A stretch of DNA of 64,000 nucleotides from Coptis chinensis (GCA_015680905.1 CM027378.1:6739001-6803000), one strand, 5' to 3'; shown: positions 22,330-33,954, counted from the first letter of the stretch. Notes: generated by a model not told the origin, from the sequence alone. Numbers and translations are program-made.

Positions 22330-22717
22330 GGGAAGGGTTATATGGACATATTTCATTTTTAATATGTAAACAAATTCAAAATCATTAGTACATTTATAAG
22401 TTTTGGATTAGACTAATTTTTTTGTAGATATGATCTCCTAACTATTCTAAACAATGTTACAAATAATTCAAAAAATCAAAAAAATTCAAACTTGCCAAAT
22501 GTAATCAATAATTGTAGACCGTTCATTTTCACCATTTTTTATATTATATTTGGCAAGTTTAGAAATTTTTTATTTTTTTTGATTATTTGTAACAATGTTT
22601 AGAATAGTTAGAAAATCATATCTACAAAAAATTAACCTAATCCAAAACTTATAAATACCCTAACTATTTTGAGTTTATTTAGATTTTAAGATAAGATATG
22701 TCCTTAGAACCCCTCCC
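22330..22717. mobile_element. Foldback MITE, Mutator-like (9-bp target duplication)
   Basis: The 388-bp element is almost entirely an imperfect inverted repeat. The arms are 22330-22500 and about 22545-22717, with a ~45-bp centre. Ends read GGGAAGGGTTATATGGACA and, reversed, GGGAGGGGTTCTAAGGACA. The arms share TTATAAGTTTTGGATTAG, TAACTATTCTAAACA and TTACAAATAAT. ATAAGTTAA occurs at both borders (22321-22329 and 22718-22726), a perfect 9-bp target duplication that points to a MULE-type transposase. It encodes no protein. Its RNA would form a long hairpin. Confidence 0.88.
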
Positions 22718-22919
22718 ATAAGTTAATTGGACTCCATGTTTAGACTATAGCTTCTTCGTGTGTTAGTCAATCAAATCAAATGCAAAGGATTGGGCACTCA
22801 TCAAATTGGATTGGGCAACCCCTCAAAAAAAAAGAAATTTTACAAATTTGCCATATTACAAGTTTGCCATCAAAGCCCAAACCCAGCAACCAATTCAACC
22901 GGTATCGCCAAAACGAACC

Positions 22920-23830
22920 CCCGGGTCGTTTACGTTTACACTCAAACGACACGACCGTGTCGATGCGAGTGTACACTCAAAACGACTTGGTTGTCGTTTT
23001 TACGTTTACTCAAACGACACCACCGGTGTCGTTTGAGTGTAAACGTAAAACGACATGACCATGTCGTTTGAGTGTAAACGTAAAACGACTTGGCCAAGTC
23101 GTTTGAGTGTACACTTAGACGACATGACCATGTCGTTTGAGTATTACTTTGAGTTTGAGTTACACTCAAACTACATGGCCAAGTCGTTTGAGTGTATACT
23201 CAAACGATATGGACAAGTCGTTTGAGTGTTACTCACACTAACACTGAAACTACGTGTCCATGTCGTTTGAGTTTACACTCAAACTACGCGGCCATGTCGT
23301 TTGAGTGTGCACTCAAACTACATGACCAAGTCGTTTGAGTGTATACTCAAACGACATGGTCGCGTAGTCGGTGTTACTCACACTAACACTCAAACTACGC
23401 TGCCATGTCGTTTGAGTGTACACTCAAACTACACGCCATGTCATTTGAGTGTATACTCAAACTTGTCATGTAGTTTGAGTGTACACTCAAACAACATGGC
23501 CGCGTAGTTTGAGTGTTAGTGTGAGTAACACTCAAACGACGGGTTCATGTAGTTTGAGTATACACTCAAACGACATGGCCGAGTAGTTTGAGTGTACGCT
23601 CAAACTACATGGCCGCGTAGTTTGAGTGTACACTCAAACGACATGGCCGCGAACGATATGGCCGCGTAGTTTGTGTGTTAGTGTGAGTAATACTCAAACG
23701 ACTTGTTCATGTAGTTTTTGAGTATACACTCAAACGACTTGGACATGTAATTTGAGTATACACTCAAATGACTTGGTCACGTGTTTGAGTGTACACTCAA
23801 ACGACGTGGACACGCACTCAAACGATTCCA
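22920..23830. repeat. Array of GTCGTTTG...CAAACGAC half-palindromes (array 1)
   Basis: About 0.9 kb alternates GTCGTTTGAGTG and CACTCAAACGAC, joined by short variable spacers such as TA, or ACATGGCC and its variants. Adjacent arms form perfect palindromes of up to about 26 bp. Arms vary mainly at the CpG (AACGAC to AACTAC). No protein is plausible; open frames here are periodicity artefacts. Related arrays lie at 25018-25255, 28785-29045 and 49010-49290. Confidence 0.9.
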
Positions 23831-24024
23831 AATGCACTCAAACGATTTCAATTGAATTAGAAAAATTGAAATCCGATTTAAAAAATTGGGTTAGAAACAA
23901 CACAATTACATCAATAAAACTACATGCACTCTACACTCTTTATCTGTTATGACATAGTATCTTTATAACCAAGTTAAAACATGTAATCAAACATGCTACA
24001 TGTAATCAAACATGCTATAAAATC

Positions 24025-24600
24025 TAAAATAATAATTTGTTTTATATCTAAACTTGTTATTATTATTATTTTTTCAATTGTGAATCATAAACTAGTTTGG
24101 GGTTTAGAGTTCAGAGTTCAAGATTTAGAAATTTCGTACCAACATATTTCACTTAATTATTTGAAATAATAATTTGTTTTATATCTAAACTTTTTATTTT
24201 TTATTTTATTTTTAAAATTGTGAATCATAAACTAGGTTGAGATTTAGGGTTTAGGGTTTAGAGTTGTTTACAAATTTCGTGCTAACATATTTTACTTAAT
24301 TATTCAAAATAATAATTTGTTTTATTTATAAACTTATTATTTATTATTTTCTTTTTCAAATTTTGAATCATAAACTAGTTTGGGGGTTTGGGGTTTGGGT
24401 TTAGGGTTTATAAATTTCGTACCGACATAAAAAAAAATTAATTTCAAATATATTTCACTAAATTATCCAAATCTAAAATAATAATTTGTTTTATATCTAA
24501 ACTTGTTATTTTCCATTTTTTTTATTCAATTGTAAATAATAAACTAGTTTGGGGGGTTTACAAATATATTTCACTCAATTATTCGAAATATATCAAAATT
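24025..24600. repeat. Tandem repeat, ~140-170-bp unit, four copies, with telomere-like motif
   Basis: ATAATAATTTGTTTTATATC starts units near 24029, 24167, 24309 and 24477. Each unit continues with TGAATCATAAACTAG (or a near variant) and a run like GGGTTTAGGGTTTAG. The middle copies hold two TTTAGGG units, the plant telomere repeat, too few to call telomeric. This lies directly upstream of the MULE transposase gene and may be part of the element's end. Confidence 0.75.
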
Positions 24601-24709
24601 TCAAATATATATAGAATACTCATTCACTCAGTTTAGAGTTTAGGGTTTATATAGAATACTCAAGTTTCTCTACATACTCAAGTTTCTCTACACACTCAAG
24701 TTTCTCTAA

Positions 24710-27700
24710 ATGGAACATGAAGATGAAGAAGAAGTATTTGAGGTAATGTTTGAGGTACAACAACAAATTAGAGAAGAACAACAAATTAGAGAAGGAGAAA
24801 ATAGAAGATATGTTGAAAGTGAAGAAGTGGAACAAAATGTTGAAGGTCAAGGTGAAGAATTTGAAGATGTGACAAGTCGAGCAAATGAAATTCCGGGAAA
24901 TAGTCGACGACAAAATGCAAACCTAAATAATGAGGTAACACTTGATTAAAATGAATACAAAACACTTGATTGATTGAATAAATGAATGAATGGATGCAAA
25001 ATGAATGAATGCAAAACCCGAGCCCAAACGACATGGCTGGGTCGTTTGGGAACACTATCAAACGACATGGGCCTGTAGTTTGAGAACACTACGGAACGAC
25101 ATGGCGGTGTAGTTTGAGAACACTACGTAACGACATGGTGGGTCGTTTCATTACACTATAGCACTACATGGCGGGTCGTTTCATTACACTATAGAATTAC
25201 ATGGCCGGTCGTTTGGACTCTTGATGAAACTACATGGTCGGGTCGTTTGAAACTAAATGCAAATTGTTTGAGACTCTTGTTTTATTCTTCTATATGTAGA
25301 ATTCTTTGCCGCTATCCGGGAACCTATCTTCTGCAAACTCGAATGATGTGGATTGTCAACCGATTTTAAGTGATACAACATAAATTTTTACTACGGAAGA
25401 GGTATGATTGAGTAGGCATTGATTTCATTTTTTTTTTAAAATTTTTTAAATATAATTTTATTAGTGTATTAATAATAGTTGTTGTTTTTATGTGTTTAGG
25501 TCTTTTCATACACGAAGCGAGGCAATCGATTGGGCAACCGCTAGAGGAAGACAAGTTAATGTTGTTGTGGTCATTGAAAAGTCGGAGTGTGCCAAAGGAA
25601 ACCGAAAGTAGCAAGATTGAATTTGGCTTGCGAGTGCTCGGGTGTGTATCGGTCACACAAGAAGGAAGGCTAAGAGAAGGCTAATAAGAGAAGGTCGGGA
25701 ACCAAGAAATCGGGATGTCCATTTAAGTTAAAAGGTGTTTTCCAACGCCAAGACCGTCGATAGTTGGAAAATTGTCGCTCTTAATGGTGTTCACAACCAT
25801 CCATTGGCGAAGACCCTTGAAGGACATGCATTTGCTACTTTCGACTAACCGTTCCAGAGTTCGAAAGTATTTGTCGAGATGAGTAAGTGTGGAATAAAAC
25901 CTAAACAAATATTGGATTCCATCAAGAATAGGTATCATGATAACATCTCTAGTATATCCCAAGTTTACACCGCAGCAAAGCGAAGGTGAGGAAATTGGAT
26001 ATGAGCGGTCTCACACAATTACGAGATTGCGTGAGTTGTTAGCAAAAGAACATTATTTTTGAGGAGTTGAGACGCGGGGATGAGAATACCGAGGAGATAA
26101 CGAGATTATTATGGGCCCATCCAGAAGGTGTTAAGTTGGCTCAGACTTTTCCAACAGTTTTCATGTTAGACGCTACCTACAAAACTAACAGGTATCGGTG
26201 ACCTTTCGCATGCTTTGTTGGGGTGACTTCAACGTGGAAATCTTTCACCGCGGTGTCAAGTGTCGCTTGACCAAAAAACAACAATGACTATGAGTGGGCC
26301 CTGCATCATTTTAGTGGCTTGCTTGGTGACATAAGCCCATCTGTGATCGTGTCTGACAGGGACTTAGCCCTGATGAGTGCTGCTGACAGAGTTTTTCCTA
26401 ACGCACACAAGCATCTATGTAGATGGCATATCGCTACGTGCGTCCTTTCAAAATGTTACGATATTTTTCCAACTACAGAACTTGTAGAGAAGGCCCAGTT
26501 CTCGTGGAACACTGTAGTCAAATCGAAAATAGAGGTTATTTTCCAGCGTAGATGGGATGATTTGGAAAAATATTACAGGGTTGAGTACTCCAATTTTGTT
26601 TGTTATTTGCGAGAGACTTGGTTTCCTCACAGGGATCGATTCATATGTTGTTGGACTGACCAACACATTCACTTTGGGAGTACAACGACCAATAGAGTTG
26701 AAGGGTCTCATGCTCAGGTGAAGCGTGTACTAGGAAATGCAAACTGTCATGATTTTTTGAGTATGTTTAGCTTAATCCACCCGATTCTAGAGATCCAGAT
26801 GTCCGAGATTAGAGCTACCTTCGAGAGAAGTATGATTGTAACTCAGCACCACCACCGGATTCCTTTGTTTCGTGAACTCAGAGGCCTTGTCTCACGCAAG
26901 TGTTTAGACTTGTTATTTGAAGAAATAGATACCCGCGTAAAAGCGTGTTAAAGATGGAGAGATAAGGTGTTGGTGCTATTTGGCGCCACGAGCCATGGAC
27001 CGCCATGTGCTCATGAATTAATTAAGTTTGAAGAGCAAAAGCAGTCCATCCCTTTGATCGCTATCGACCCCTTTTGGAAAACATTATCCGCTTCTCCCAA
27101 TGTGTTGGGTGTTGGTCCCGATGTTGCACCTTCGATGGACTTGTTCATGAATAGGTTTGCAATGGTTTCTGAAGAAGAGCAGAGGGTTATGATTAGGAAG
27201 CTTATGGAGATTGCCATACCAGAAAGTACATGGCTAGTACCGCCTTGTGAGGAAGCAAAAACCAAAGGTCGGCCGAAAGGTAGCTGCAGCAGAAAACTTC
27301 AAACTGGAGATGATAACTCTTCAAAGCGAGATCCATCTCATTTTGAACATTCTCAACGTGACCATGAAGAGTGGGTCTCGTCACAACCAAACATTACGCC
27401 CACCCAAAACACCCACACTACACCAAGAAAGAAGTCTTCTCCAAAACTACCAACCCAAAACATCCACACCACACCAACAAATAAGCCTTCTCCAAAAACA
27501 CCAAAAACAACCACACAAAGAAATAAACCTTCTCCCAAAACACCAAAACAACCACACCATTTAAATAAGCCTTCTCCAAAAAAGTCACACCACGATAAAT
27601 GTGAGAGATGGCTTAGACTTTGGAAAGACGAGGGTCCTAAGGATTACGGGTTGGATATTCCTGAAGAAATGCATAAATACATTGTTAGAGTCCATGACCC

Positions 27701-28260
27701 GTTGGCGATGGCAAGCTGCGGTTATAGAGCTTTCTGCATTGCATTAGGAAGAAGTCAAGAAGAATGGCCACGGATGAGAAGGGAGTTGACGAAGAGCTTA
27801 TCGACAACCTCCCCTTTATTGTACTTTGTACAATCAAAGTGAGGTTTTTATTCGATGAAGGAAATCCTACATAAAGAAGGTTACGACCCTTAAATAAGTG
27901 GATGAGCATGCCTTTTTCTTTGGATACTTATTTGCTTCAAGATTTAATGTTGTCCTTATGCATTTAGGAGCTCATCGATTTCCTTCTCATGCCGCTGAGA
28001 ACCCAAGCAAATCCTCGAGAGTGACCCAAGTGTTGGGTAGCGTACATGTTGGTGGAAATCATTTTGTCAATGTTGAACTTGTTGAAGATTGTCCGGTTCC
28101 TCTAGTAATGCGCCAATGGCTTAGAGCTCGATATGATATTGCTGAAAGTTGGAATTTGGCCTTGACAGTAAGGCAATTGCAATTTATGGCATTGAACATT
28201 CCCAATTTAATATGGGAAAAGGAGCTTGTTGAAGACCCAACAGTACATGTTATCGACTAA
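24710..28260 (+). pseudogene. MULE transposase with FAR1-type zinc finger and OTU-like protease domain (decayed)
   Basis: Exon 1 (24710-24934) is acidic, MEHEDEEEVFE onward. Exon 2 is about 25300-25401. From 25500 a zinc-finger region of WRKY-GCM1/FAR1 type appears (SGCPFKLKG, then WKIVALNGVHNHPLA). The MULE DDE core follows: FMLDATYKTNRYR near 26170, VIVSDRDLALMSA near 26350, and TNRVEGSHAQVKR near 26700. A Pro-rich linker of NKPSPKTPK repeats (27440-27600) leads to an OTU-like cysteine protease: CGYRAFCIALGRS near 27720 and GGNHFVNVEL near 28050. Several frame changes and stops interrupt it, e.g. TAA within exon 2, frame changes between 25500 and 26300 (the first DDE segment is in a different frame from the second) and near 26950, and a frame change and stop near 27840. 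It is inactive as read. The combination matches known MULE-OTU proteins of plants. Confidence 0.88.
25018..25255. repeat. AAACGACATGG / GTCGTTTG array inside transposase intron 1 (array 2)
   Basis: About five to six units of AACGACATGGC...GTCGTTTG, with GAGAACACTA spacers, lie between transposase exons 1 and 2. They have the same half-sites as array 1 but different spacers. Confidence 0.8.
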
Positions 28261-28780
28261 GTTGTTTGTATGTTGTCGATATGATATTTTGATGTAATTT
28301 GTATTTTGATGTAATTTGGAACAAGTGTAATTTGATTTGATTTTTATGTTATCAATGTTAGGGCTTTTATTTGGTTTGATTTGGAAATCGAGTAATCGAC
28401 TAAGTTGATTCGGACGGCAATCGAGTGATTTTGAAATCGAGCGATCGACTAAGTGATATATTGATGTAATTTGATATTTTGATGTAATTTGGAACAAATG
28501 TAATTTTATTTTATTTTTTTGTTATTTGGAAATAATGTTAGGGCTTTTATTTGATTTGATTTGGAAATCGAAAGTGATCGATTAAGTTGATTCGACGGCA
28601 ATCGAGTGATTTGGAAATAGAGCGATCGACTAAGTTGATTCGGACGTCAATCGAGTGATTTTGAAATCGAATGATCGACTAAGTTGATTCGGATGGCAAT
28701 CGAGTGATCGACTAGTTGATTCGGACCTTAATCGAAAGTGATTTGAAATAATGTTCGTATGTTGTCAATAATGACCGAAA
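28261..28780. repeat. Tandem ATCGACTAAGTTGATTCGG repeats downstream of the transposase
   Basis: From about 28380 to 28740 the words GGAAATCGAGTGATTTT, GCGATCGACTAAG and TTGATTCGGACG recur every ~50-60 bp. Two larger copies also share TTTTGATGTAATTTG (28290-28320 and 28460-28490), indicating duplication of a ~170-bp block. No gene is visible. Confidence 0.75.
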
Positions 28781-28784
28781 CTAC

Positions 28785-29045
28785 ACGGTGAAGTCGTTTG
28801 GCTTTAATACAAAACAACCCAGCCAGATCGTTTGGTCTAAAGGCCAAACGATGTGGTCGTGTCGTTTGGCCTTTAGACCAAACGATGTGTCCATGTCCAT
28901 GTCGTTTGGCCTTTAGACCAAACGATCTGGCTGGGTCGTTTGAGATTAAAAGCGAACGATCTGCCGTGGTCGTTTGGTATAAAGGAAAAATGATCTGCTG
29001 AGGTCGTTTGGCCTTTATGCCAAACGATGCGGCTGGGTCGTTTGG
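28785..29045. repeat. AAACGATSTGG / GTCGTTTGG array (array 3)
   Basis: About eight half-sites such as CCAAACGATGTGG and GTCGTTTGGCCTTTA alternate in inverted orientation. The array lies between the 3' ends of the transposase gene and the opposing PMD gene. Confidence 0.85.
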
Positions 29046-29089
29046 AAGAATTTTTTTTTAAAATTCGTTTTGTTTTTACAACACTTTCA

Positions 29090-29400
29090 TATTCATCAAA
29101 TTCCACTTTTCCATTCAAACATCAAATATCAAACACTCTCATTCATCAAATTCCACTTTTTCATTCAAACATCGATATCAAACACTCTCATTCATCAAAT
29201 TCATCCATACATAAAATTCCATTCAAACATTAAACCTAAACTCAAAACAAATTACATTCAAACATTAAACCCTAAACCCTAAATATTAAATTCCATTCAA
29301 ACATTCATGCAAACATCATATCCATCAATTCATTCGAAGTTAACAAAATTACAAACCCTAAACTGGAAACAAATTACATCCATCAAACTAAATTACAAAG
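29090..29400. repeat. AT-rich tandem repeats CATTCAAACATC / CATTCATCAAATTCC
   Basis: Imperfect ~55-bp units with TTCATCAAATTCCACTTTT and CATTCAAACAT recur about four times, then degrade into TTACAAACCCTAAAC repeats. Non-coding, in the 3' flank of the PMD gene. Confidence 0.65.
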
Positions 29401-29409
29401 TTACAAACC

Positions 29410-31779
29410 CTAAACTGGAAACAAATCAACTATAAGCCCACCAATGTACTTGCACCTAGTCAAGTTGTGCGCTGTTGAAGGAGGACCTTGCTTCCTCGGC
29501 ATATCATTCCCACCAATTGCAGACCTCTCTAGCAAACGACTGGTTTCATCGATGACGCCGTTCATGAAAAAGAAAAATCAAGATAAGTTACCAATCAAAT
29601 GCAAAAAATCACAGTTGGAGAAAACTCAATTAAAAATCACAATACTTACAATCGGTGAACAGTTAGGCAGTGTCTCCAGGGAGGGATGAATAGGAAGAAG
29701 CTCAGGGTTCACCAAAACTACATGAGAATTCCTCGCATACCAAGTCATGTAGTTTTGATGACACTCCCATGGATAAGACGAAATAGGTCCTCGGTTGCAG
29801 AGTTGAATCACGTGATTCTGCCACGACTCCCAGTAAAGTGGCCCAATATTGGTCCAGCTCACCTCATACCCGCGTCCTGCCACAGTTCTTGTTCTCCAAT
29901 TTGGCATTGGAGGATCTTTAGGTACAAGTTGCACGTGACCCAACTGACGCACCACCCTTGCGACAGCGTAAAGCTCGACAATGTTGAAAAAACATAGCAA
30001 TCCCTCAAAAAATGCAATGTCATCGATCGGGTTTGTATCTCTGATATTTTGTAGGGATGCCAAACAACCTGAAACAAAATCAAATGTGTCATTAACAACT
30101 CTAATGATCAATTACTAAAAAATAAATATAAACAAACTTAAATACCAAATTGTCATTGAATTTAATACTTACATTGAACTCATTCAAATCATCAATTATC
30201 GCTCGATAAAACTGCAATGCATACGTTGTGTCGTAATAGTGTGGAGGTGAATGGGATGTGTCTCATGAGCACGCACGGGCCGAGGCGCGAGATATAGTTG
30301 AAGTTTGGGACTGTCATGAATACCGGAAAATACTCATAGATCCATGCCTAGATATACACAAATAGTTAACATATTGATAGAGTAATAAAATTAACATTAA
30401 AAAAATAAACTCTAAAATACTCAAGTTTTACGTAGAAGAGTCATATAGCCCGTAACCCCTTTCACCTTCGCACATATGTGGCAGCCCGAGACCTCTATAT
30501 AAAAACGCCAAAATTGTCGCACCCCATGCATACTCTTCTATCTCTCATTGAATTTCAACAACGGCCTCGGATAACATATAGGCACTCCATCCCGGACTTG
30601 TCGGAAAAAGCGGCACATCCAAAGAAAAACAGAATAAAAGCTCTAACGATCCGTTGAACATCTTGGAAACTTCGAGGCCTTCTCTACCACATTCCCAAAG
30701 CGTCACATATAGGGCTATCATGAATCTTGTTAGCAAAATGCTTCCGGATGAATTCTAGCCTTACTTTTGAAGTGAACTTGCTAGCTTCCATCTCGCCCTA
30801 ATCAAATCAATAGGGAGCCCGCACCAAGATGTAAGAGATTTATCGATTGTTGTAAATTCAGCTCCTTCGTCCCCTTGCACCGCTCTTCCTCTAATTGTGA
30901 CTCCACAGATTTGGACAACATCGCCCAAAGTCACGATCATCTCCCTAACCGGCATATGGAAGGTGTTGGTCTCCGGATGCCATCTCTCCACAAACGCAGA
31001 GATCAATGGTGGATCCATATGCTCGTGATAACCTTCCACGAGATCAAACAACCGATCCTTCTCAACCGCACGGCAAATCTAGGAGACCTTTCACATTCAT
31101 TTTGAAATTCCATTGGGATAACTTCGCTAAGTGTGAAACACACTTCAACGCTCGCGATCCTCCTCAAAACAACCGAAAGCACGATTAGATATATATGAAC
31201 GAAACAAAAGATTTTGTAAAAAGAAAATCAAAGTACACAAGAAAAACAAAATATTACCCTTCTCTCCCAAACATCGCGAGCGACATGCACCGCATAGTCA
31301 TACAACAACTCTGACTCATACGGGCCTCCCCCATACACACCTCTTTGAAACTCCAAATCATCATTGGATTTTCTTACGAAATCCAATACCGGAGGTGCTT
31401 CTTCCACTGGTGGTACGTCTTCTACCACATATTCTTCAACATCATCATCCTGCTCATCCTCCTCCTCACTCTCCTCCTCACTCTCTTCCTCACTCTCCTC
31501 ACTCTCCTCTTCTACTATACTCTTCCCTTTGTCTAAACCTACATTAGTATCACTATCTACACTATCTACACTATCTTCACTAAACGAATCAACCTCAGGA
31601 ACCTCAGGAACCTCTTTTTCCAAATGGTCCCCTCTACGCGCTGATGCCGTTAAGCCGTCTGCCCTATGTCTTTTTCTTCCAACTGCATCACCGCTAGAGA
31701 AACCGCCACCAAACAATTTCTTAACACCCTTGAATGTAGTTTTCGCTACATTCTTCACATTCTTTGATCGAGGACCCAT
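29410..31779 (-). pseudogene. Plant mobile domain (PMD) gene 1, transposon-type, decayed
   Basis: The start ATG at 31777-31779 opens MGPRSKNVKNVAK, a basic then strongly acidic Ser/Glu-rich leader, ending RKSNDDLEFQRGVYGGGP. After an intron the PMD follows: PPLISAFVERWHPETNTFHM, VTLGDVVQICGVTIRGRAV near 30870-31010, FILFFFGCAAFSDKSG near 30600, and DDIAFFEGLLCFFNIVELYA near 30000. The last exon ends NLTRCKYIGGL (about 29440). PMDs occur in MAIN/MAIL1-type host proteins and in MULE or LTR elements. The exon 2 start and several joins are out of frame, so I read it as broken. It converges on the MULE transposase gene, with array 3 between. Gene 2 (46285-48709) has the same exon order. Confidence 0.8.
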
Positions 31780-32520
31780 CGCTACAAAGAAAAATAAAAC
31801 AAGTATTAGTAAACCATATTTAAATAAACAATGTACAAAGAAAACCACTAGAAAAAAGAGATCATCCCAGTCGTAAAACTAATAGACTTATAAGCTTGCT
31901 ATGATAACTCCAAGTATATATGAAGAAATAGAATGAGGCGTTACGCTATCCAAATTCTATCGAATTTTGGGCAGAGTTTCCTTTGTTTGGTCAACATTTC
32001 ATATACTTAAACCTGTCATAACCTGGAAATCAATAATGACATCCTTCCAACAACCATATGTACATATAACCTAACTTTTACACGACGATTGCAAAATGTA
32101 TATATATACAAGATCTGTTTTCGTATGAACCGGCCATTTATGTACATCAAGTATTACAACAAAATAACCGGACTCTCTACAACAAAATGAACTTGACTCG
32201 TCCCCTCGTCAAGCATGGGGAAACCACCCAAAAACCACCTTGATAACATACATTCAAGAAGTTTGAAAACCAAAGAAAGCTTCTCACCTATAATGCTTTA
32301 CCGCTTTAGTTTTGTTCCCTCAGTATCCGGACCTTAAGCAAGTACTGTAAAAGCCGCATGTGATCAAGGTCATTATTCATTAGTCAAGACTCAAGAACAT
32401 AAGCAGTATGAAAGGTGAGTAAAAGAATGTACAGAAACACTAATCATAAAATGGTAAAAGTATCTTCTCTTAAAACATCAGGCCCTAAAGGAAAATACTA
32501 GTTATGAAAGATGAGCACAA
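31780..32520. other. Upstream region of PMD gene 1
   Basis: No gene is supported. The right boundary of the MULE-related DNA should lie in here or shortly beyond, but I could not identify terminal repeats or a 9-bp target duplication. Confidence 0.3.
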
Positions 32521-32523
32521 CTC

Positions 32524-33458
32524 CTAACTCTTAGTCTTTACGTCAATAAGCACATTATCAAGCTTTACGTTGTAGTGAATTATTGGTGGCTCACAATGCT
32601 CATGCAGAAAAGAGAGCCCAATTGCAATCTGAATTGCAATCTCATACAACTTCCCCCATTCTATGTTAAGGTGATTCTTGAACAAAATTTTATCGAATGA
32701 TCCGTTTTCCACGTGATTAAGTAAACAAGTGCTTTCATGTTGGTATCAAAGCAATCGATGCGGCTCATCCTTAATGTGAAATGGCGACCGCCCTAAGGCC
32801 ACAAGAAAAAAGGCCTAGTAAAGTTTGGTATGTGTATAATTACGCACTATCAAAAAAAAAGAAATTTCCTAGAAAATAGGAGTTTGATTCACACAAAAGC
32901 CTTAAATTCCTGAAAACATGGACTTTAATTTCAATCATTCAACTAAACTCTCGATAAATAGGCCTCTCTAATTCAATCGAATACTCTTAAACATCTTCGG
33001 TGTATAATCTACATAGAATCCTATAAATTAGGCATTCATAGTAAGTAATTCTATAAGAATCTTCTTATAGAAGAAGTCTCACCGTTTAGATTGTTCAAGG
33101 CTTTTGATTTTTTAAGGCCTCACTGGGTCCCTGCTTTAGGCCTCGAGTTGGGTTTTTTGAAAGCAATACCCATATAGTTTGATCGGGTTTTGATGGGAAG
33201 TTTTGCCCATGGTGCCCACTTCACCGAATTGTTTCCTCATAATTTCTTTTGTGTTATTGTTGTCTTTTAGTACCTTCACGCTATTTTGACACCATTAGGA
33301 AACTTTGTGTAGGCGTCTCCAAACCCACCAACACCTACATTCTTCTCGAGATTTGACGTAAATCTCTTAAGTTCATCAAGTGAAAATGATTTTGGTTTCT
33401 CGTTTGTTAGTTTATACAAGAAATCTTCGATTGGTTGTGAACCGTCATCGTGTTCCAT
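32524..33458 (-). pseudogene. Receptor-like kinase fragments (LRK10L-type), decayed
   Basis: Two minus-strand pieces match a receptor kinase. One (33276-33458) has FSLDELKRFTSNLEKNVGVG and FPNGVKIA, the start of the kinase N-lobe with an altered Gly-rich loop. The other (32524-32712) has ENGSFDKILF, WGKLYEIAIQIAIGLSFLHE and IIHYNVKLDNVLID, around the catalytic loop. The latter reads HYNVKLDN where the family has HYDIKPEN-like, so the catalytic Asp is missing. The lysine and DFG regions are not visible, and the intervening DNA does not encode kinase. The pattern FPNGVKIAVKVL is typical of Lr10-like/LRK10L kinases. It is a dead gene relic. Confidence 0.75.
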
Positions 33459-33459
33459 C

Positions 33460-33950
33460 GGTTTATCTCACAAAATATAGGTTGTAGTCCAACAAAGTAG
33501 AGTATGAAAAATGAGTGATAACGACAACTTCGAAAAGAAAAGATGACAATGAGCTAGACATGAATTTCTATAGATTAGAGAATAGAAAATAGACACCGAT
33601 GATATATCATTTATCCAATAAACAACTAGTTAGTTACGTGGAGATATTTCATTCAAGGATATCTTGGAGGAGCAATAGAATAAAAGTTCTAGGATTTTTA
33701 GTGCAACTTGATTGGTGCATATATTTTTGGTATATTATCCTAAAACTACTGAGATGTTCCAAAATGGGGGTTTTCAATAAACTTTGGTGAATAATTACTA
33801 AATTTTCTCGGGGGCATGTTGTATATTGTATTATTTCATAATGAAGGCTTCGATACATACCAAAATGAATGGAGTCTGTGTTTTTAGATAGAAGTTGTTC
33901 TTCTCAAACTGTTGGACGAGACTAAGAGTTAGGAGTAGATACTTTGTTGG
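33460..33950. other. Intergenic, no feature recognised
   Basis: AT-rich with only short chance frames. It lies between the kinase relic and a dispersed repeat. Confidence 0.3.
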
Positions 33951-33954
33951 ATTG

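Noticed and set aside
22760-23507. Overlapping open frames of 60-100 aa on both strands
   Set aside because: They arise from the repeat period lacking stops (SVHSN-type low-complexity peptides); no codon or family signal.
22920-23830. CRISPR-like spaced repeats
   Set aside because: Units are inverted half-palindromes with no constant-length unique spacers, in a plant nuclear context; not a CRISPR array.
24241-24265. Telomere-derived interstitial array
   Set aside because: Only two TTTAGGG units per copy, inside a longer tandem unit; too short to infer a chromosome-end origin.
31364-31876. Ser/Thr-rich plus-strand frame of 170 aa
   Set aside because: Antisense shadow of the acidic Glu/Ser-rich leader of PMD gene 1.
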